From Flavobacterium sp. ACN6 (GTDB lineage Bacteria > Bacteroidota > Bacteroidia > Flavobacteriales > Flavobacteriaceae), in NCBI RefSeq assembly GCF_002304005.1, contig NZ_MRCQ01000004.1:124001-188000 (forward strand): 64,000 bases of DNA, given 5' to 3'. Under the pieces are notes generated by a model that made no database searches, was not told where the DNA came from, and saw only the letters and a program-made list of their open reading frames with translations. Positions 18,899 through 28,177 of this stretch are shown piece after piece (the first letter of the stretch is position 1; each line of letters begins with the position of its first letter). Both the position numbers and the translations under genes were made by a program.

Positions 18899-19047
18899 AT
18901 TTTAGATTTTAGATTTTAGATTTCAGATTTTTTAAAATTGAAATCTAAAATGATTATTGATTTTAGATTTTGAAGTGATCAAATGTTGATTTTAGATTTA
19001 GTATTGCGTTCTGCAATCTAAAATCTATCCCGAGACTTCGGGACTGA
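18899..19047. repeat. Iterated GATTTTAGATTT intergenic repeat
   Basis: The etfB-etfA spacer repeats TTTTAGATTTTAGATTTCAG, AAATCTAAAATGATTATTG, ATTTTAGATTTTG and AATCTAAAATC units in both orientations, plus a short palindrome CCCGAGACTTCGGG (19029-19042). Confidence 0.7.
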
Positions 19048-19051
19048 AATC

Positions 19052-19798
19052 TTAAATCACCTTAGCCTCGTTGTGTAGTAAATTGATTAACTCATCTAAA
19101 TTATCTGCAGCAATTAATTTCACTGCTGATTTCGGAGCTGGTTTTTCGAATTTAACCGCTTTTGTATTTGAAGGAGCGTCAACTGGCTCAAGAATAGTTA
19201 AAGCTTTAGTTCTTGCTGTCATAATTCCTCTCATGTTTGGAATACGCAGATCTTTTTCTTCAACAAGACCTTTTTGTCCGCCAATAATTAAAGGAAGAGT
19301 AGTGCTTACCGTTTCTTTTCCACCGTCGATTTCACGAACTGCTTTTACATTATTTCCGTCAACAGTTAAAGCTGTACAAGAATTTAAGAAGTTAGAACCT
19401 AAAATTCCAGCGATCATTCCTGGGACCATTCCACCGTTGTAATCTAAAGATTCTTTTCCTGCAATTACAAGATCGTAACCTCCGTTTTTAATTACTTCAG
19501 CCAATTGTTTAGCAACAAAAAAGCCATCAGTAGGATTTGCATTCACACGAATTGCTTCGTTAGCACCAATTGCCAAAGCTTTACGCAATGTTGGTTCAGT
19601 ATCAGGACCTCCAACATTTACAACCGTTACATTTGCACCTTGTTGTTCTTGGAACCAGATTGCACGTGTAAGTCCAAATTCGTCGTTAGGGTTAATTACA
19701 TATTGTACGCCGGCTGTATCAAATTCTGAATCACCGTTAGTAAAGTTAATTTTTGAAGTAGTATCAGGCACATGGCTGATGCAAACTAGTATTTTCAT
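19052..19798 (-). CDS. etfB: Electron transfer flavoprotein beta subunit
   Basis: 248 residues. Binds AMP in the ETF dimer and contacts dehydrogenases. The family pattern is clear: MKILVCISHVPDT, YVINPNDEFGLTRAIWFQE, TLRKALAIGANEAIRV, LVIAGKESLDYNGGMVPGMIAGILGS (the ETF-beta signature region) and LPLIIGGQKGL. Precedes etfA, with an iterated repeat between the two. Confidence 0.97.
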   Translation of the reverse strand: MKILVCISHVPDTTSKINFTNGDSEFDTAGVQYVINPNDEFGLTRAIWFQEQQGANVTVVNVGGPDTEPTLRKALAIGANEAIRVNANPTDGFFVAKQLAEVIKNGGYDLVIAGKESLDYNGGMVPGMIAGILGSNFLNSCTALTVDGNNVKAVREIDGGKETVSTTLPLIIGGQKGLVEEKDLRIPNMRGIMTARTKALTILEPVDAPSNTKAVKFEKPAPKSAVKLIAADNLDELINLLHNEAKVI

Positions 19799-20297
19799 AA
19801 GTATATATTTTGAATTTATAATATGCTTTTACAAATTTAGAATTTAATTTGGAATAATTATACTATGCGTGCATAATATTTTTCAAAACTATTACGATTT
19901 CGCAGATTATATGGATTCGAATGATTTTCATCGGAATCTTAAATTGAAAAACGAACCATTTTGCCTGATTGTTAGGAATATTGCAATATTGGAGCATTTC
20001 GAACTGTTAATTTCTTGTCTTAAAAATACTATTCTTTTAAATCTTGCGTTTTGGTGAATGAGTTTTGGAGAAACGGGAATTACACAAATAGATTAAAGTT
20101 TGTATAAAAAATAGTTTTGAGCAATTAAGTGTTAATTATACGGTATTATATCGATTTCGTAAATATCACAATTAACATTAAAAAGTTAAAAGCTAAAGAA
20201 CGAAAGAACTTCGTGCGATTTTAAATTCAATTTATGCTTTTAAGTTATTTAAAATATTTATTTTTGCTCTTCAGAAAATTCAACATACAATATAAAT
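19799..20297. other. Spacer between divergent etfB and pdhB
   Basis: About 500 bases of AT-rich sequence. It holds candidate -7 boxes for both genes: TAAATTTG for etfB on the minus strand at 19832-19839 and TATTTTTG for pdhB on the plus strand at 20259-20266. A 62-codon ORF at 19869-20057 has no recognisable features and is not accepted. I see nothing else. Confidence 0.6.
20259..20266 (+). promoter_or_regulatory. Candidate -7 element for pdhB
   Basis: TATTTTTG, an exact TAnnTTTG match, 31 bases before the ATG. The -33 box is not evident. Confidence 0.45.
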
Positions 20298-21275
20298 ATG
20301 AGAACAATACAATTTAGAGAGGCCATTTGCGAAGCGATGAGTGAAGAAATGCGTCACGATGAATCCATATATTTAATGGGCGAAGAAGTTGCAGAATACA
20401 ACGGAGCTTATAAAGCTTCAAAAGGAATGCTTGCGGAGTTTGGCGAAAAAAGAGTAATTGATACTCCAATTGCTGAGCTTGGTTTTACAGGGATTGCAGT
20501 AGGTTCAGCGATGAACGGTAATCGTCCGATCGTAGAATATATGACATTCAACTTCTGTTTAGTTGGTATTGATCAAATCATAAATAATGCTGCTAAAATG
20601 CGTCAAATGACAGGAGGACAATTTAATGTACCTATCGTTTTCCGTGGACCAACAGCTTCTGCAGGTCAATTAGGAGCTACTCACTCACAAGCTTTAGAAA
20701 ACTGGTTTGCTAATACTCCAGGTCTTAAAGTTGTTGTTCCTTCAACTCCTTATGATGCAAAAGGACTTTTAAAATCTGCAATTCGCGATAACGATCCAGT
20801 AATTTTCATGGAATCTGAGCAAATGTATGGTGACAAAGGTGAAGTGCCAGACGGAGAATACACAATTCCATTAGGAGTTGCTGATATTAAACGTGAAGGT
20901 ACAGATGTAACTATCGTTTCTTTCGGAAAAATTATCAAAGAAGCTTTTATTGCAGCTGATGAATTAGCTAAAGAAGGAATTTCTTGTGAAATTATCGACT
21001 TAAGAACAGTTCGTCCAATGGATAAAGATGCAATTCTTAAATCGGTTAAAAAAACAAACCGTTTAGTAATTCTTGAAGAAGCTTGGCCATTTGCAAGTAT
21101 TTCTTCTGAAATTACATATATCGTTCAAGAGCAGGCGTTTGACTTCCTTGATGCGCCAATTCAACGTATTACAACTGCAGATACTCCAGCACCTTATTCG
21201 CCAGTATTGCTAAAAGACTGGTTGCCAAATGCTGGTGATGTAGTAAAAGCAGTTAAAAAAGTATTGTACAAATAA
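20298..21275 (+). CDS. pdhB: Pyruvate dehydrogenase E1 component, beta subunit
   Basis: 325 residues of the transketolase-like beta family: MRTIQFREAICEAMSEEM, LMGEEVAEYNGAYKASKGML, DTPIAELGFTGIAVGSAMNG with the Glu that activates thiamine diphosphate, and the C-terminal transketolase domain (TDVTIVSFGKIIKEA, IDLRTVRPMD, EEAWPFASISSEI). With an alpha subunit it decarboxylates pyruvate (or a branched 2-oxo acid) for the dehydrogenase complex. No alpha subunit is nearby, which is common in flavobacteria, where the E1 subunits are split. Confidence 0.92.
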   Translation: MRTIQFREAICEAMSEEMRHDESIYLMGEEVAEYNGAYKASKGMLAEFGEKRVIDTPIAELGFTGIAVGSAMNGNRPIVEYMTFNFCLVGIDQIINNAAKMRQMTGGQFNVPIVFRGPTASAGQLGATHSQALENWFANTPGLKVVVPSTPYDAKGLLKSAIRDNDPVIFMESEQMYGDKGEVPDGEYTIPLGVADIKREGTDVTIVSFGKIIKEAFIAADELAKEGISCEIIDLRTVRPMDKDAILKSVKKTNRLVILEEAWPFASISSEITYIVQEQAFDFLDAPIQRITTADTPAPYSPVLLKDWLPNAGDVVKAVKKVLYK

Positions 21276-21294
21276 TACATATTTAAAATACTCA

Positions 21295-21337
21295 CAAAAC
21301 TTCATCATTCATTGTTAATTGATGAAGTTTTTTTTTG
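21295..21337 (+). terminator. Intrinsic terminator after pdhB
   Basis: Stem AACTTCATCA/TGATGAAGTT with a 12-base loop and nine Ts. In-frame start codons for the next gene inside this hairpin are therefore unlikely to be used. Confidence 0.85.
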
Positions 21338-21345
21338 CCCAGATG

Positions 21346-23847
21346 ATGAAAAGAATAATTTTACTCAGCCTATTTTTTGTATTCGCATTTGCGACTATTG
21401 CTACTGCACAGACGAAAGTGAGTGGAATTGTTTTGGACAAATCTAATCAGCCGATACCATTTGCAAATGTTGTTTTTAAAGGTTCAAACACCGGAATTGT
21501 TTCTAATGAAGACGGTCGTTTTTACTTAGAATCACCAAATACCTATACAGCATTATTAGTAACCTCGGCAGGTTTTTCAGATAAAGAAGTTCCTTTAGAA
21601 AAAGCAGTAAATTATAATTTTAAAATTGTTTTAGGCGAAGCCGAAGCACTTAATGAAGTTGTAATTTTTACGGGTAAAACTTCTAAAAAGAATAATCCCG
21701 CACTAGATATTTTGAGAAAAATTTGGGAAAGAAAGCGTAAAAACGGACTTTACCAATTTAATCAATATCAAATGCAGAAGTACGAAAAAGTAGAGTTTGA
21801 TATGAATACTATTGATAGTGCCTTCATGAAAAACAAACTTTTTAAAGGCATGGAATTTATCTTTAATCATGTTGATACCTCGGATGTTACGGGGAAAACA
21901 TATCTTCCAATTTTCATCAATGAATCGGTTTATGATGTTTACGGCGATAATAAATTAAAGAAAGTAAAAGAAAATCTTACTGGGAATAAAATGTCAGGTT
22001 TCAATGGAAATCAGCAGATTTTATCTTTTGTAAAAGATCTTTATTCAGACTACAATATTTACGATAACCACCTTAAATTTTTTGATAAAAGTTTCACAAG
22101 TCCGCTTTCAAAAACCGGAATTGATGTTTACAATTATGTATTAAAAGACAGTGCGTATATCGATAAAAAATGGTGTTACAATATTGTTTTCTATCCAAGA
22201 CGTAAAAACGAATTGACTTTTAAAGGAGATTTTTGGGTCAACGATACCACGTTTGCCATCAAAAAAATTAATATGGGCGTAACTAAAAGTGCCAATATTA
22301 ACTGGGTAAAAGATATTTATATTGAACAGGAGTTTGAAGTAGATAACGATTCTGTTTTCCTTTTAACCCGCGATTATATGATGTCTGATTTTGCTTTGAA
22401 TAAAAAAGAAAAATCAAAAGGAGTTTATGGAAAACGAACGACATTGTATCGCAATCATAAATTTAATATTCAGAAACCAGAGAAATTTTATAAGGAAGAA
22501 GTCAATTTTATAGACAATGCCGTCTATGAACGACCGCCTGAATTTTGGGAAGAAAATCGTTTTGAGAAGCTAAACAAAGACGAAGCAGGTGTTTATAAAA
22601 TGCTGGATACTTTACAGACCGTCAAGCGATTTAAGCAATTGTATAATCTCGTCTCGATTTTAGGAAGTGGTTATGTCGAATTTAAGAATTTCGATTACGG
22701 ACCTATTTATTCCACTTTTGGTTATAATGAAGTGGAAGGTTTGCGACTAAGAGTAGGAGGAAGAACTTATTTTGGACCAAACGACCCTTGGCGTATACAA
22801 GCCTATACAGCATACGGATTTGACGATAATAAATTCAAATACGGACTTTCTGGAAAATGGATGGTCGATAAGAAAAACCGAGTAATTATTTCTGGAGGAA
22901 ACAGGCGTGACATTGAACAAATTGGTGCCAGTTTAACCACTACAAATGATGTTTTAGGACGAAGTTTTGCTTCTTCTGCTTTGTTTACAACTGGAAGCAA
23001 CGGAAAACTGACCAATATTAATTTGACCAATCTTTCTGTAGAAATGGAGGCCAAAAAGAATTTTATTGTTTCGGCAGGATTCTCCTATCGAACATTAGAA
23101 TCGGCTTCGAAAACTTTTAGTTTAGATTATTATACAACACTGCCAACTGCAGCAAATCCGACGGGAGTTGTAAAAAGCGATGTAAAGCAGACAGAAGCCA
23201 ATATTCAATTTGAATATATGCCAAATCGTAAAACAATTGGTTACGGTGTGGAGAGAGATTTAGTTGACAGCCCTTTTAGTCATTTCTTTGTGAACTTTAG
23301 TTACGGTCTAAAAGGAGTTATGGACAGTGATTTTGCTTACGAAAAAATACAGATTTTTTACAAACAGCCTATCATAATTGGGCCTTTAGGAAGATCAAAT
23401 ATTATTGTAGAAACGGGAAAAACATTTGGAACAATTCCGTTAGGATTAATGAGTGTAATTCCGGGTAACCAAACTTATTTTACGATTGAAAATACTTTTA
23501 GTAACCTTAATTTCTACGAATTCGTAACAGATCAATATACTACTTTGCAATGGAATCATGATTTTGGCGGAAGATTATTTGCCAGAATTCCTTTTATGAG
23601 AAAATTGAATTGGAGAGAGTTTATTGGTGTTAGGGCAGTTCATGGAACAATTTCTGATGCTAATCGCGCCATTAATGCTTCTGGATTACCATATAATGCT
23701 CCTGAAAAAGTATATTGGGAGTATAACGCCGGAATTGGAAATATCTTCAAAGTTTTTAGAATTGATTTTTCTTGGAGAGGAAATTATCTAGATATGCCAG
23801 ACGCTCATAAATTTGCTATAAAAGGATCTTTTGGATTCTATTTCTAA
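21346..23847 (+). CDS. Outer-membrane DUF5686 protein with carboxypeptidase-like regulatory domain
   Basis: About 833 residues. Signal peptide MKRIILLSLFFVFAFATIATAQ; a CarboxypepD_reg-like beta-sandwich (about 22-100, GIVLDKSNQPIPFANVVFKGSNTG); then a long DUF5686 region ending in outer-membrane barrel-like strands and a terminal Phe (GSFGFYF). This family is widespread in Bacteroidota and of unknown function, probably surface or outer-membrane. I choose the ATG before KRIILLS because upstream starts fall in the preceding terminator. Confidence 0.8.
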   Translation: MKRIILLSLFFVFAFATIATAQTKVSGIVLDKSNQPIPFANVVFKGSNTGIVSNEDGRFYLESPNTYTALLVTSAGFSDKEVPLEKAVNYNFKIVLGEAEALNEVVIFTGKTSKKNNPALDILRKIWERKRKNGLYQFNQYQMQKYEKVEFDMNTIDSAFMKNKLFKGMEFIFNHVDTSDVTGKTYLPIFINESVYDVYGDNKLKKVKENLTGNKMSGFNGNQQILSFVKDLYSDYNIYDNHLKFFDKSFTSPLSKTGIDVYNYVLKDSAYIDKKWCYNIVFYPRRKNELTFKGDFWVNDTTFAIKKINMGVTKSANINWVKDIYIEQEFEVDNDSVFLLTRDYMMSDFALNKKEKSKGVYGKRTTLYRNHKFNIQKPEKFYKEEVNFIDNAVYERPPEFWEENRFEKLNKDEAGVYKMLDTLQTVKRFKQLYNLVSILGSGYVEFKNFDYGPIYSTFGYNEVEGLRLRVGGRTYFGPNDPWRIQAYTAYGFDDNKFKYGLSGKWMVDKKNRVIISGGNRRDIEQIGASLTTTNDVLGRSFASSALFTTGSNGKLTNINLTNLSVEMEAKKNFIVSAGFSYRTLESASKTFSLDYYTTLPTAANPTGVVKSDVKQTEANIQFEYMPNRKTIGYGVERDLVDSPFSHFFVNFSYGLKGVMDSDFAYEKIQIFYKQPIIIGPLGRSNIIVETGKTFGTIPLGLMSVIPGNQTYFTIENTFSNLNFYEFVTDQYTTLQWNHDFGGRLFARIPFMRKLNWREFIGVRAVHGTISDANRAINASGLPYNAPEKVYWEYNAGIGNIFKVFRIDFSWRGNYLDMPDAHKFAIKGSFGFYF

Positions 23848-23880
23848 GTATAAATATAGGTTCAAAGATTCAAAGGTACA

Positions 23881-23917
23881 AAGTCGCAAAGGTTTAAATT
23901 CTTTGCGGCTTTTTTTA
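23881..23917 (+). terminator. Intrinsic terminator after the DUF5686 gene
   Basis: GTCGCAAAG/CTTTGCGGC stem (one wobble) followed by TTTTTTT. It is embedded in an AAAGATTCAAAGGTACAAAG-type iterated stretch (23860-23900); related TTTGCGTCTCTGCGACTTTGCGAG text follows at 24003-24027. Confidence 0.75.
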
Positions 23918-24070
23918 TGGCTGATATTTTATTCATGCAGATTTTAAAGTTTAACTGGAATTAAATATCTGCTCAATCTGAAAAATCTGCGAGCAAAAAA
24001 AACTTTGCGTCTCTGCGACTTTGCGAGATTCTTTTTTCTCTAATTTTGAAATAGATTTAAAGTAAAAACC

Positions 24071-24670
24071 ATGCAGGAAGCAATTGATTTTTTAACCAAT
24101 AAAAATGCAATATTTCGAGAAATTATCGAAAAATACGGATTACCGCCAATTCCAAAGCGTCCGCAGGGTTTTGAAACTTTGGTATTGTTGATTCTCGAAC
24201 AACAGGTTTCTATAGATTCGGCGAAAGCCACATTCTTAAAAATTAAATCCTACACCACTTGTAATCCAGAAACAATGATTGTGCTTCTTGAAGAAGAATA
24301 TCGAAATCTTGGTGTCAGCCGTCAGAAGACAAAATACATTAAGATTTTAGCGGAAGCGATTTTAAATAAAGAATTAGATGTTGAAAGTTTAGCTTCAAAA
24401 TCTGCAAAAGAAGTTCGGGAAGAGCTGATTAAGCTAAAAGGAATTGGAAACTGGACAATTGATATTTATTTAATGTTTTGCCTTCAAGAACCAGATTTGA
24501 TTCCGTTAGGAGATATTGCAGTCGTAAATACGATCAAAGAATTACTGAATATTCACGACAAACAGGAAATGGAAACCCATGCTGCACAATGGAGTCCGTA
24601 TCGCTCTTATGCGACCTATTTGCTCTGGCATTACTACTTAAATAAGCGAAACAGGAAAATTACATATTAA
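24071..24670 (+). CDS. AlkA-type DNA-3-methyladenine glycosylase (HhH-GPD)
   Basis: 199 residues. The HhH-GPD core is recognisable: FETLVLLILEQQVSIDSAKATFLKI, a helix-hairpin-helix LIKLKGIGNWTIDIYLMFCL (about 117-136) and a downstream Asp in LIPLGDIAVVNTI that fits the catalytic Asp of AlkA-like enzymes. It lacks the N-terminal TBP-like domain of E. coli AlkA, so it is the short form. Likely removes alkylated bases to start base-excision repair. No Cys cluster for an Fe-S centre is seen, arguing against endonuclease III or MutY. Confidence 0.85.
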   Translation: MQEAIDFLTNKNAIFREIIEKYGLPPIPKRPQGFETLVLLILEQQVSIDSAKATFLKIKSYTTCNPETMIVLLEEEYRNLGVSRQKTKYIKILAEAILNKELDVESLASKSAKEVREELIKLKGIGNWTIDIYLMFCLQEPDLIPLGDIAVVNTIKELLNIHDKQEMETHAAQWSPYRSYATYLLWHYYLNKRNRKITY

Positions 24671-24740
24671 CTATCTGTTATATAAATGGAAAAGTATATT
24701 AATTATTGAAGAAAGTTCATATATTAATGTACTTTTTTCA

Positions 24741-24770
24741 TTGTAAAAAAGGATTCTTTGGTTACTTTTG
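24741..24770 (+). promoter_or_regulatory. Promoter of ppa
   Basis: TACTTTTG (24763-24770) is a perfect -7 box, with a TTG (24741-24743) 19 bases upstream as a partial -33 box. The start codon is 33 bases downstream. Confidence 0.6.
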
Positions 24771-24803
24771 CAAGCGAAATTATAGATATAATAAAAAACG
24801 AAA

Positions 24804-25334
24804 ATGACCGCAGACAAATTAACAACTTTCGATGTATTAATCGAAATACCAAGAGGAAGCAGAAATAAATACGAGTACGATTTTGAAATTAAAAGAATGC
24901 GTTTTGACAGAATGTTATTCTCTTCAATGATGTACCCAGCTGATTACGGATTTATTCCAGAAACTTTAGCGCTTGATGGTGATCCTCTTGATGTATTAGT
25001 TTTAGTAAACGAACCAACTTTTCCTGGATGTGTTATGGAAGTTAAGCCAATTGGTGTTTTCCACATGGCAGATGATAAAGGACCAGACGAGAAAATTATT
25101 TGTGTACCAGTTTCAGATCCAATCTGGAATTCATTAACAGATTTATCAGATATGAATCCTCACTTAGTAAAAGAAATCGAGCATTTCTTCCAAGTGTACA
25201 AAGATCTTGAAAACAAAAAAGTAGATGTTGAAGGATGGGGAGATGTTAACGAGGCATTTGCAATTATTGCTGAGTGTACAAAACGTTTTAACGATATTGA
25301 AAACAAACCAGAGGGATTATTTAGTATTAGATAA
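24804..25334 (+). CDS. ppa: Soluble inorganic pyrophosphatase (family I)
   Basis: 176 residues. Hydrolyses pyrophosphate from biosynthesis. Family I pattern: IEIPRGSRNKYEYDFE, MMYPADYGFIPETLALDGDPLDVLVLV containing the metal-binding Asp cluster DGDPLDV (about 52-58), and DDKGPDEKIICVP. The next gene is a membrane pyrophosphatase, so soluble and ion-pumping enzymes sit side by side. Confidence 0.96.
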   Translation: MTADKLTTFDVLIEIPRGSRNKYEYDFEIKRMRFDRMLFSSMMYPADYGFIPETLALDGDPLDVLVLVNEPTFPGCVMEVKPIGVFHMADDKGPDEKIICVPVSDPIWNSLTDLSDMNPHLVKEIEHFFQVYKDLENKKVDVEGWGDVNEAFAIIAECTKRFNDIENKPEGLFSIR

Positions 25335-25353
25335 TTTTTACCCTGTTCTATTA

Positions 25354-25394
25354 TAAAAAAAGCAATACTTCCGTCAGGAGTATTGCTTTTTTGT
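25354..25394 (+). terminator. Intrinsic terminator after ppa
   Basis: AAAAGCAATACT/AGTATTGCTTTT stem, loop TCCGTCAGG, followed by TTTTTTG. Confidence 0.85.
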
Positions 25395-25446
25395 TTAAAT
25401 TCGTTTCAGTTAGATTGTTGACTATTAACCAAAACCATTAAAAATT

Positions 25447-27993
25447 ATGAATGCATTTATGATTTATCTGCCAATTGTAATGGCAGTTTTAGGATTACTT
25501 TTCATGGGAATAAAAAGGACTTGGGTTTTAAAACAAGATGCTGGAGACGGTAAGATGAAAGAGATTTCAGATTACATCTATGAAGGAGCCTTAGCCTTCT
25601 TAAAAGCCGAATATAAACTATTAACCATATTTGTAATTATTGCCAGTTTAGCCTTGGCAGGAATTACTTTTATCCCAGGTGTAAAAACACATTTATTAAT
25701 CGTAATTGCATTTATTTTTGGAGCATTATTTTCTGCTTATGCAGGAAATATTGGTATGAAGATAGCAACTAAAACAAACGTTAGAACTACTCAAGCGGCG
25801 CGTACAAGTTTACCGCAGGCATTAAAAGTATCTTTTGGCGGCGGAACCGTAATGGGCTTAGGTGTTGCAGGTTTAGCCGTTTTAGGTTTGACGACTTTTT
25901 TTATAATATTCTTTAATCTTTTTTCTGACGGAGTTTGGAAAGATACTGAAACAATGACTGTTGTTTTGGAAACCCTTGCAGGATTTTCACTTGGTGCCGA
26001 ATCAATCGCTTTGTTTGCCAGAGTGGGAGGCGGAATTTACACCAAAGCAGCCGACGTTGGAGCCGATTTAGTTGGTAAAGTAGAAGCAGGAATTCCAGAA
26101 GATGATCCTCGTAATCCAGCTACAATTGCAGATAACGTAGGAGATAACGTTGGAGACGTTGCTGGTATGGGAGCCGATTTATTCGGTTCGTATGTAGCAA
26201 CTGTTTTAGCGGCAATGGTACTTGGAAATTATGTTATAAAAGATATGGGCGGAAGTATCAATGATGCCTTTGGCGGTATTGGTCCAATTTTACTGCCGAT
26301 GGCAATTGCCGGTTTCGGAATTATATTTTCTATTATAGGAACACTTCTAGTAAAAATATCAGATGATAATGCAAAAGAAGCCCAAGTGCAGAAAGCATTA
26401 AATATTGGAAACTGGGTTTCAATTGTTTTAACAGCTGTTGCTTGTTTCTTTTTAGTTCAATATATGCTGCCAGAAACCATGCAGATGAGTTTCTTTGGCG
26501 AAGGATCAAAAGCAATTTCGTCATTGCGTGTTTTCTACGCGACATTGGTCGGATTAGTGGTTGGGGGTGCTATATCATCGGTAACAGAATATTATACAGG
26601 ATTAGGGACAAAGCCAGTATTGGCAATTGTTCAAAAATCGTCTACTGGAGCAGGAACAAATGTAATTGCAGGTTTGGCAACAGGAATGATTTCGACTTTT
26701 CCAACCGTAATTTTATTTGCTGCAGCAATCTGGATTTCGTATGCTTTGGCAGGATTTTATGGAGTGGCGCTGGCAGCTTCGGCAATGATGGCAACAACAG
26801 CAATGCAATTAGCAATTGATGCTTTCGGACCAATTTCTGATAACGCGGGTGGAATTGCAGAAATGAGCGAATTACCAAAAGAAGTTCGTACAAGAACCGA
26901 TATTTTAGATTCTGTTGGAAATACAACTGCAGCAACTGGAAAAGGTTTTGCAATTGCTTCTGCAGCTTTAACTTCATTGGCATTATTTGCTGCCTACGTA
27001 ACTTTTACAGGAATTGACGGAATTAATATTTTTAAAGCACCAGTTTTAGCAATGTTATTTGTCGGCGGTATGATTCCGGTGGTTTTCTCTGCTTTAGCTA
27101 TGAATTCTGTTGGAAAAGCGGCAATGGATATGGTTTATGAAGTCCGTCGCCAGTTTAAGGAAATTCCAGGAATTATGGAAGGAACTGGAAAGCCAGAATA
27201 TGGAAAATGCGTTGAAATTTCTACAAAAGCGGCTTTACGTGAAATGATGCTTCCAGGAATTTTAACGATTGGTTTTCCAATTGCTATTGTTCTTTTAGGA
27301 AAGCTAGTTTATGGAGATAACAATCAGTTAATTGCTGAAATGTTAGGAGGATATATGGCTGGAGTTACCGTTTCGGGAGTTCTTTGGGCAGTTTTCCAAA
27401 ACAATGCAGGCGGTGCTTGGGATAATGCGAAAAAATCTTTTGAAGCAGGAGTTATGATCAATGGTGAAATGACCTATAAAGGTTCTGACGCACATAAAGC
27501 AGCTGTAACTGGAGATACAGTTGGAGATCCGTTTAAAGATACTTCTGGACCATCGATGAATATATTGATCAAATTGACTTGTTTAATTGGTTTGGTAATT
27601 GCACCTATTTTAGGTTCAGGAAATGTTCCGTCAGATATTGCTGGTAAAACTTCTTGCTGCGCAAAAACAGAACTGCATGCAGGAGGAATTTCTAAATGCG
27701 GGGATATGTCTGGAATGACAAAAGAAGAATGTATTAAAATGTGTAAAGAAAAAGGCTGCTCTCCAAAAGAAACTGCTAAATGTCTGGCACATTTTGACAC
27801 AACGGGAAAATATCAAAAAACAGACTGTTTTGATACCAGTAAATATGAAAAAAAATCTGTTCGTGTTGAATTGAGAAATGATAACGGCAAAACAGTTGGG
27901 ACTGTTACCAAAACAGAAAACGGAAAAACAACTACAGAAGTTTACGAAGGAACAGAAGAAGAAGTTCAAGCAAAAATAAATACAGCACAATAA
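25447..27993 (+). CDS. hppA: Membrane ion-pumping pyrophosphatase with Cys-rich C-terminal tail
   Basis: 848 residues. Couples pyrophosphate hydrolysis to Na+ or H+ export. The core (about 1-715) shows the catalytic loop DDPRNPATIADNVGDNVGDVAG (about 218-239), DAFGPISDNAGGIAEMS, and GNTTAATGKG, whose Ala (rather than Lys) marks the K+-dependent subgroup. After the last membrane segment (MNILIKLTCLIGLVIAPIL) comes an unusual tail of about 130 residues: a Cys-rich part with ten Cys (SCCAKTE, SKCGDMSG, EECIKMCKEKGCSPKETAKC, DCFD), then a polar VRVELRNDNGKTVGTVTKTE-type end. Ion specificity cannot be read by eye. Confidence 0.93.
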   Translation: MNAFMIYLPIVMAVLGLLFMGIKRTWVLKQDAGDGKMKEISDYIYEGALAFLKAEYKLLTIFVIIASLALAGITFIPGVKTHLLIVIAFIFGALFSAYAGNIGMKIATKTNVRTTQAARTSLPQALKVSFGGGTVMGLGVAGLAVLGLTTFFIIFFNLFSDGVWKDTETMTVVLETLAGFSLGAESIALFARVGGGIYTKAADVGADLVGKVEAGIPEDDPRNPATIADNVGDNVGDVAGMGADLFGSYVATVLAAMVLGNYVIKDMGGSINDAFGGIGPILLPMAIAGFGIIFSIIGTLLVKISDDNAKEAQVQKALNIGNWVSIVLTAVACFFLVQYMLPETMQMSFFGEGSKAISSLRVFYATLVGLVVGGAISSVTEYYTGLGTKPVLAIVQKSSTGAGTNVIAGLATGMISTFPTVILFAAAIWISYALAGFYGVALAASAMMATTAMQLAIDAFGPISDNAGGIAEMSELPKEVRTRTDILDSVGNTTAATGKGFAIASAALTSLALFAAYVTFTGIDGINIFKAPVLAMLFVGGMIPVVFSALAMNSVGKAAMDMVYEVRRQFKEIPGIMEGTGKPEYGKCVEISTKAALREMMLPGILTIGFPIAIVLLGKLVYGDNNQLIAEMLGGYMAGVTVSGVLWAVFQNNAGGAWDNAKKSFEAGVMINGEMTYKGSDAHKAAVTGDTVGDPFKDTSGPSMNILIKLTCLIGLVIAPILGSGNVPSDIAGKTSCCAKTELHAGGISKCGDMSGMTKEECIKMCKEKGCSPKETAKCLAHFDTTGKYQKTDCFDTSKYEKKSVRVELRNDNGKTVGTVTKTENGKTTTEVYEGTEEEVQAKINTAQ

Positions 27994-28003
27994 TTTCAGC
28001 TAT

Positions 28004-28105
28004 CCTAACAGGTTTCCAATACCTGCTAGGTATTAGTTTGAATTAGTTTGGATTAGATTGGAATAAAAAATATTATACCTAATAGGTTTTTAAAACCTGT
28101 TAGGA
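28004..28105. repeat. Palindromic repeat pair (CCTAACAGGT type)
   Basis: Two degenerate palindromes, 28004-28032 (CCTAACAGG and CCTGCTAGG arms) and 28076-28105 (CCTAATAGG and CCTGTTAGG arms), flank an AT-rich spacer with iterated AATTAGTTTGGATTAG. Related in design to the CCTRCAAGGTTTT palindromes at 50949, 62389, 63504. Confidence 0.7.
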
Positions 28106-28110
28106 AAACA

Positions 28111-28145
28111 AAAAAAGCCTCTAAAAATTTAGAGGCTTTTTTTTT
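28111..28145. terminator. Bidirectional terminator between hppA and the kinase gene
   Basis: AAGCCTCTAAA/TTTAGAGGCTT stem with A6 and T9 flanks between convergent genes. Confidence 0.85.
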
Positions 28146-28177
28146 ATTTTCGTGTTATTTCATGAAATTAGTGTTTT

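Noticed and set aside
19869..20057. 62-codon ORF between etfB and pdhB
   Set aside because: No domain, signal peptide or membrane segment, composition looks random, and it overlaps the space needed for divergent promoters.
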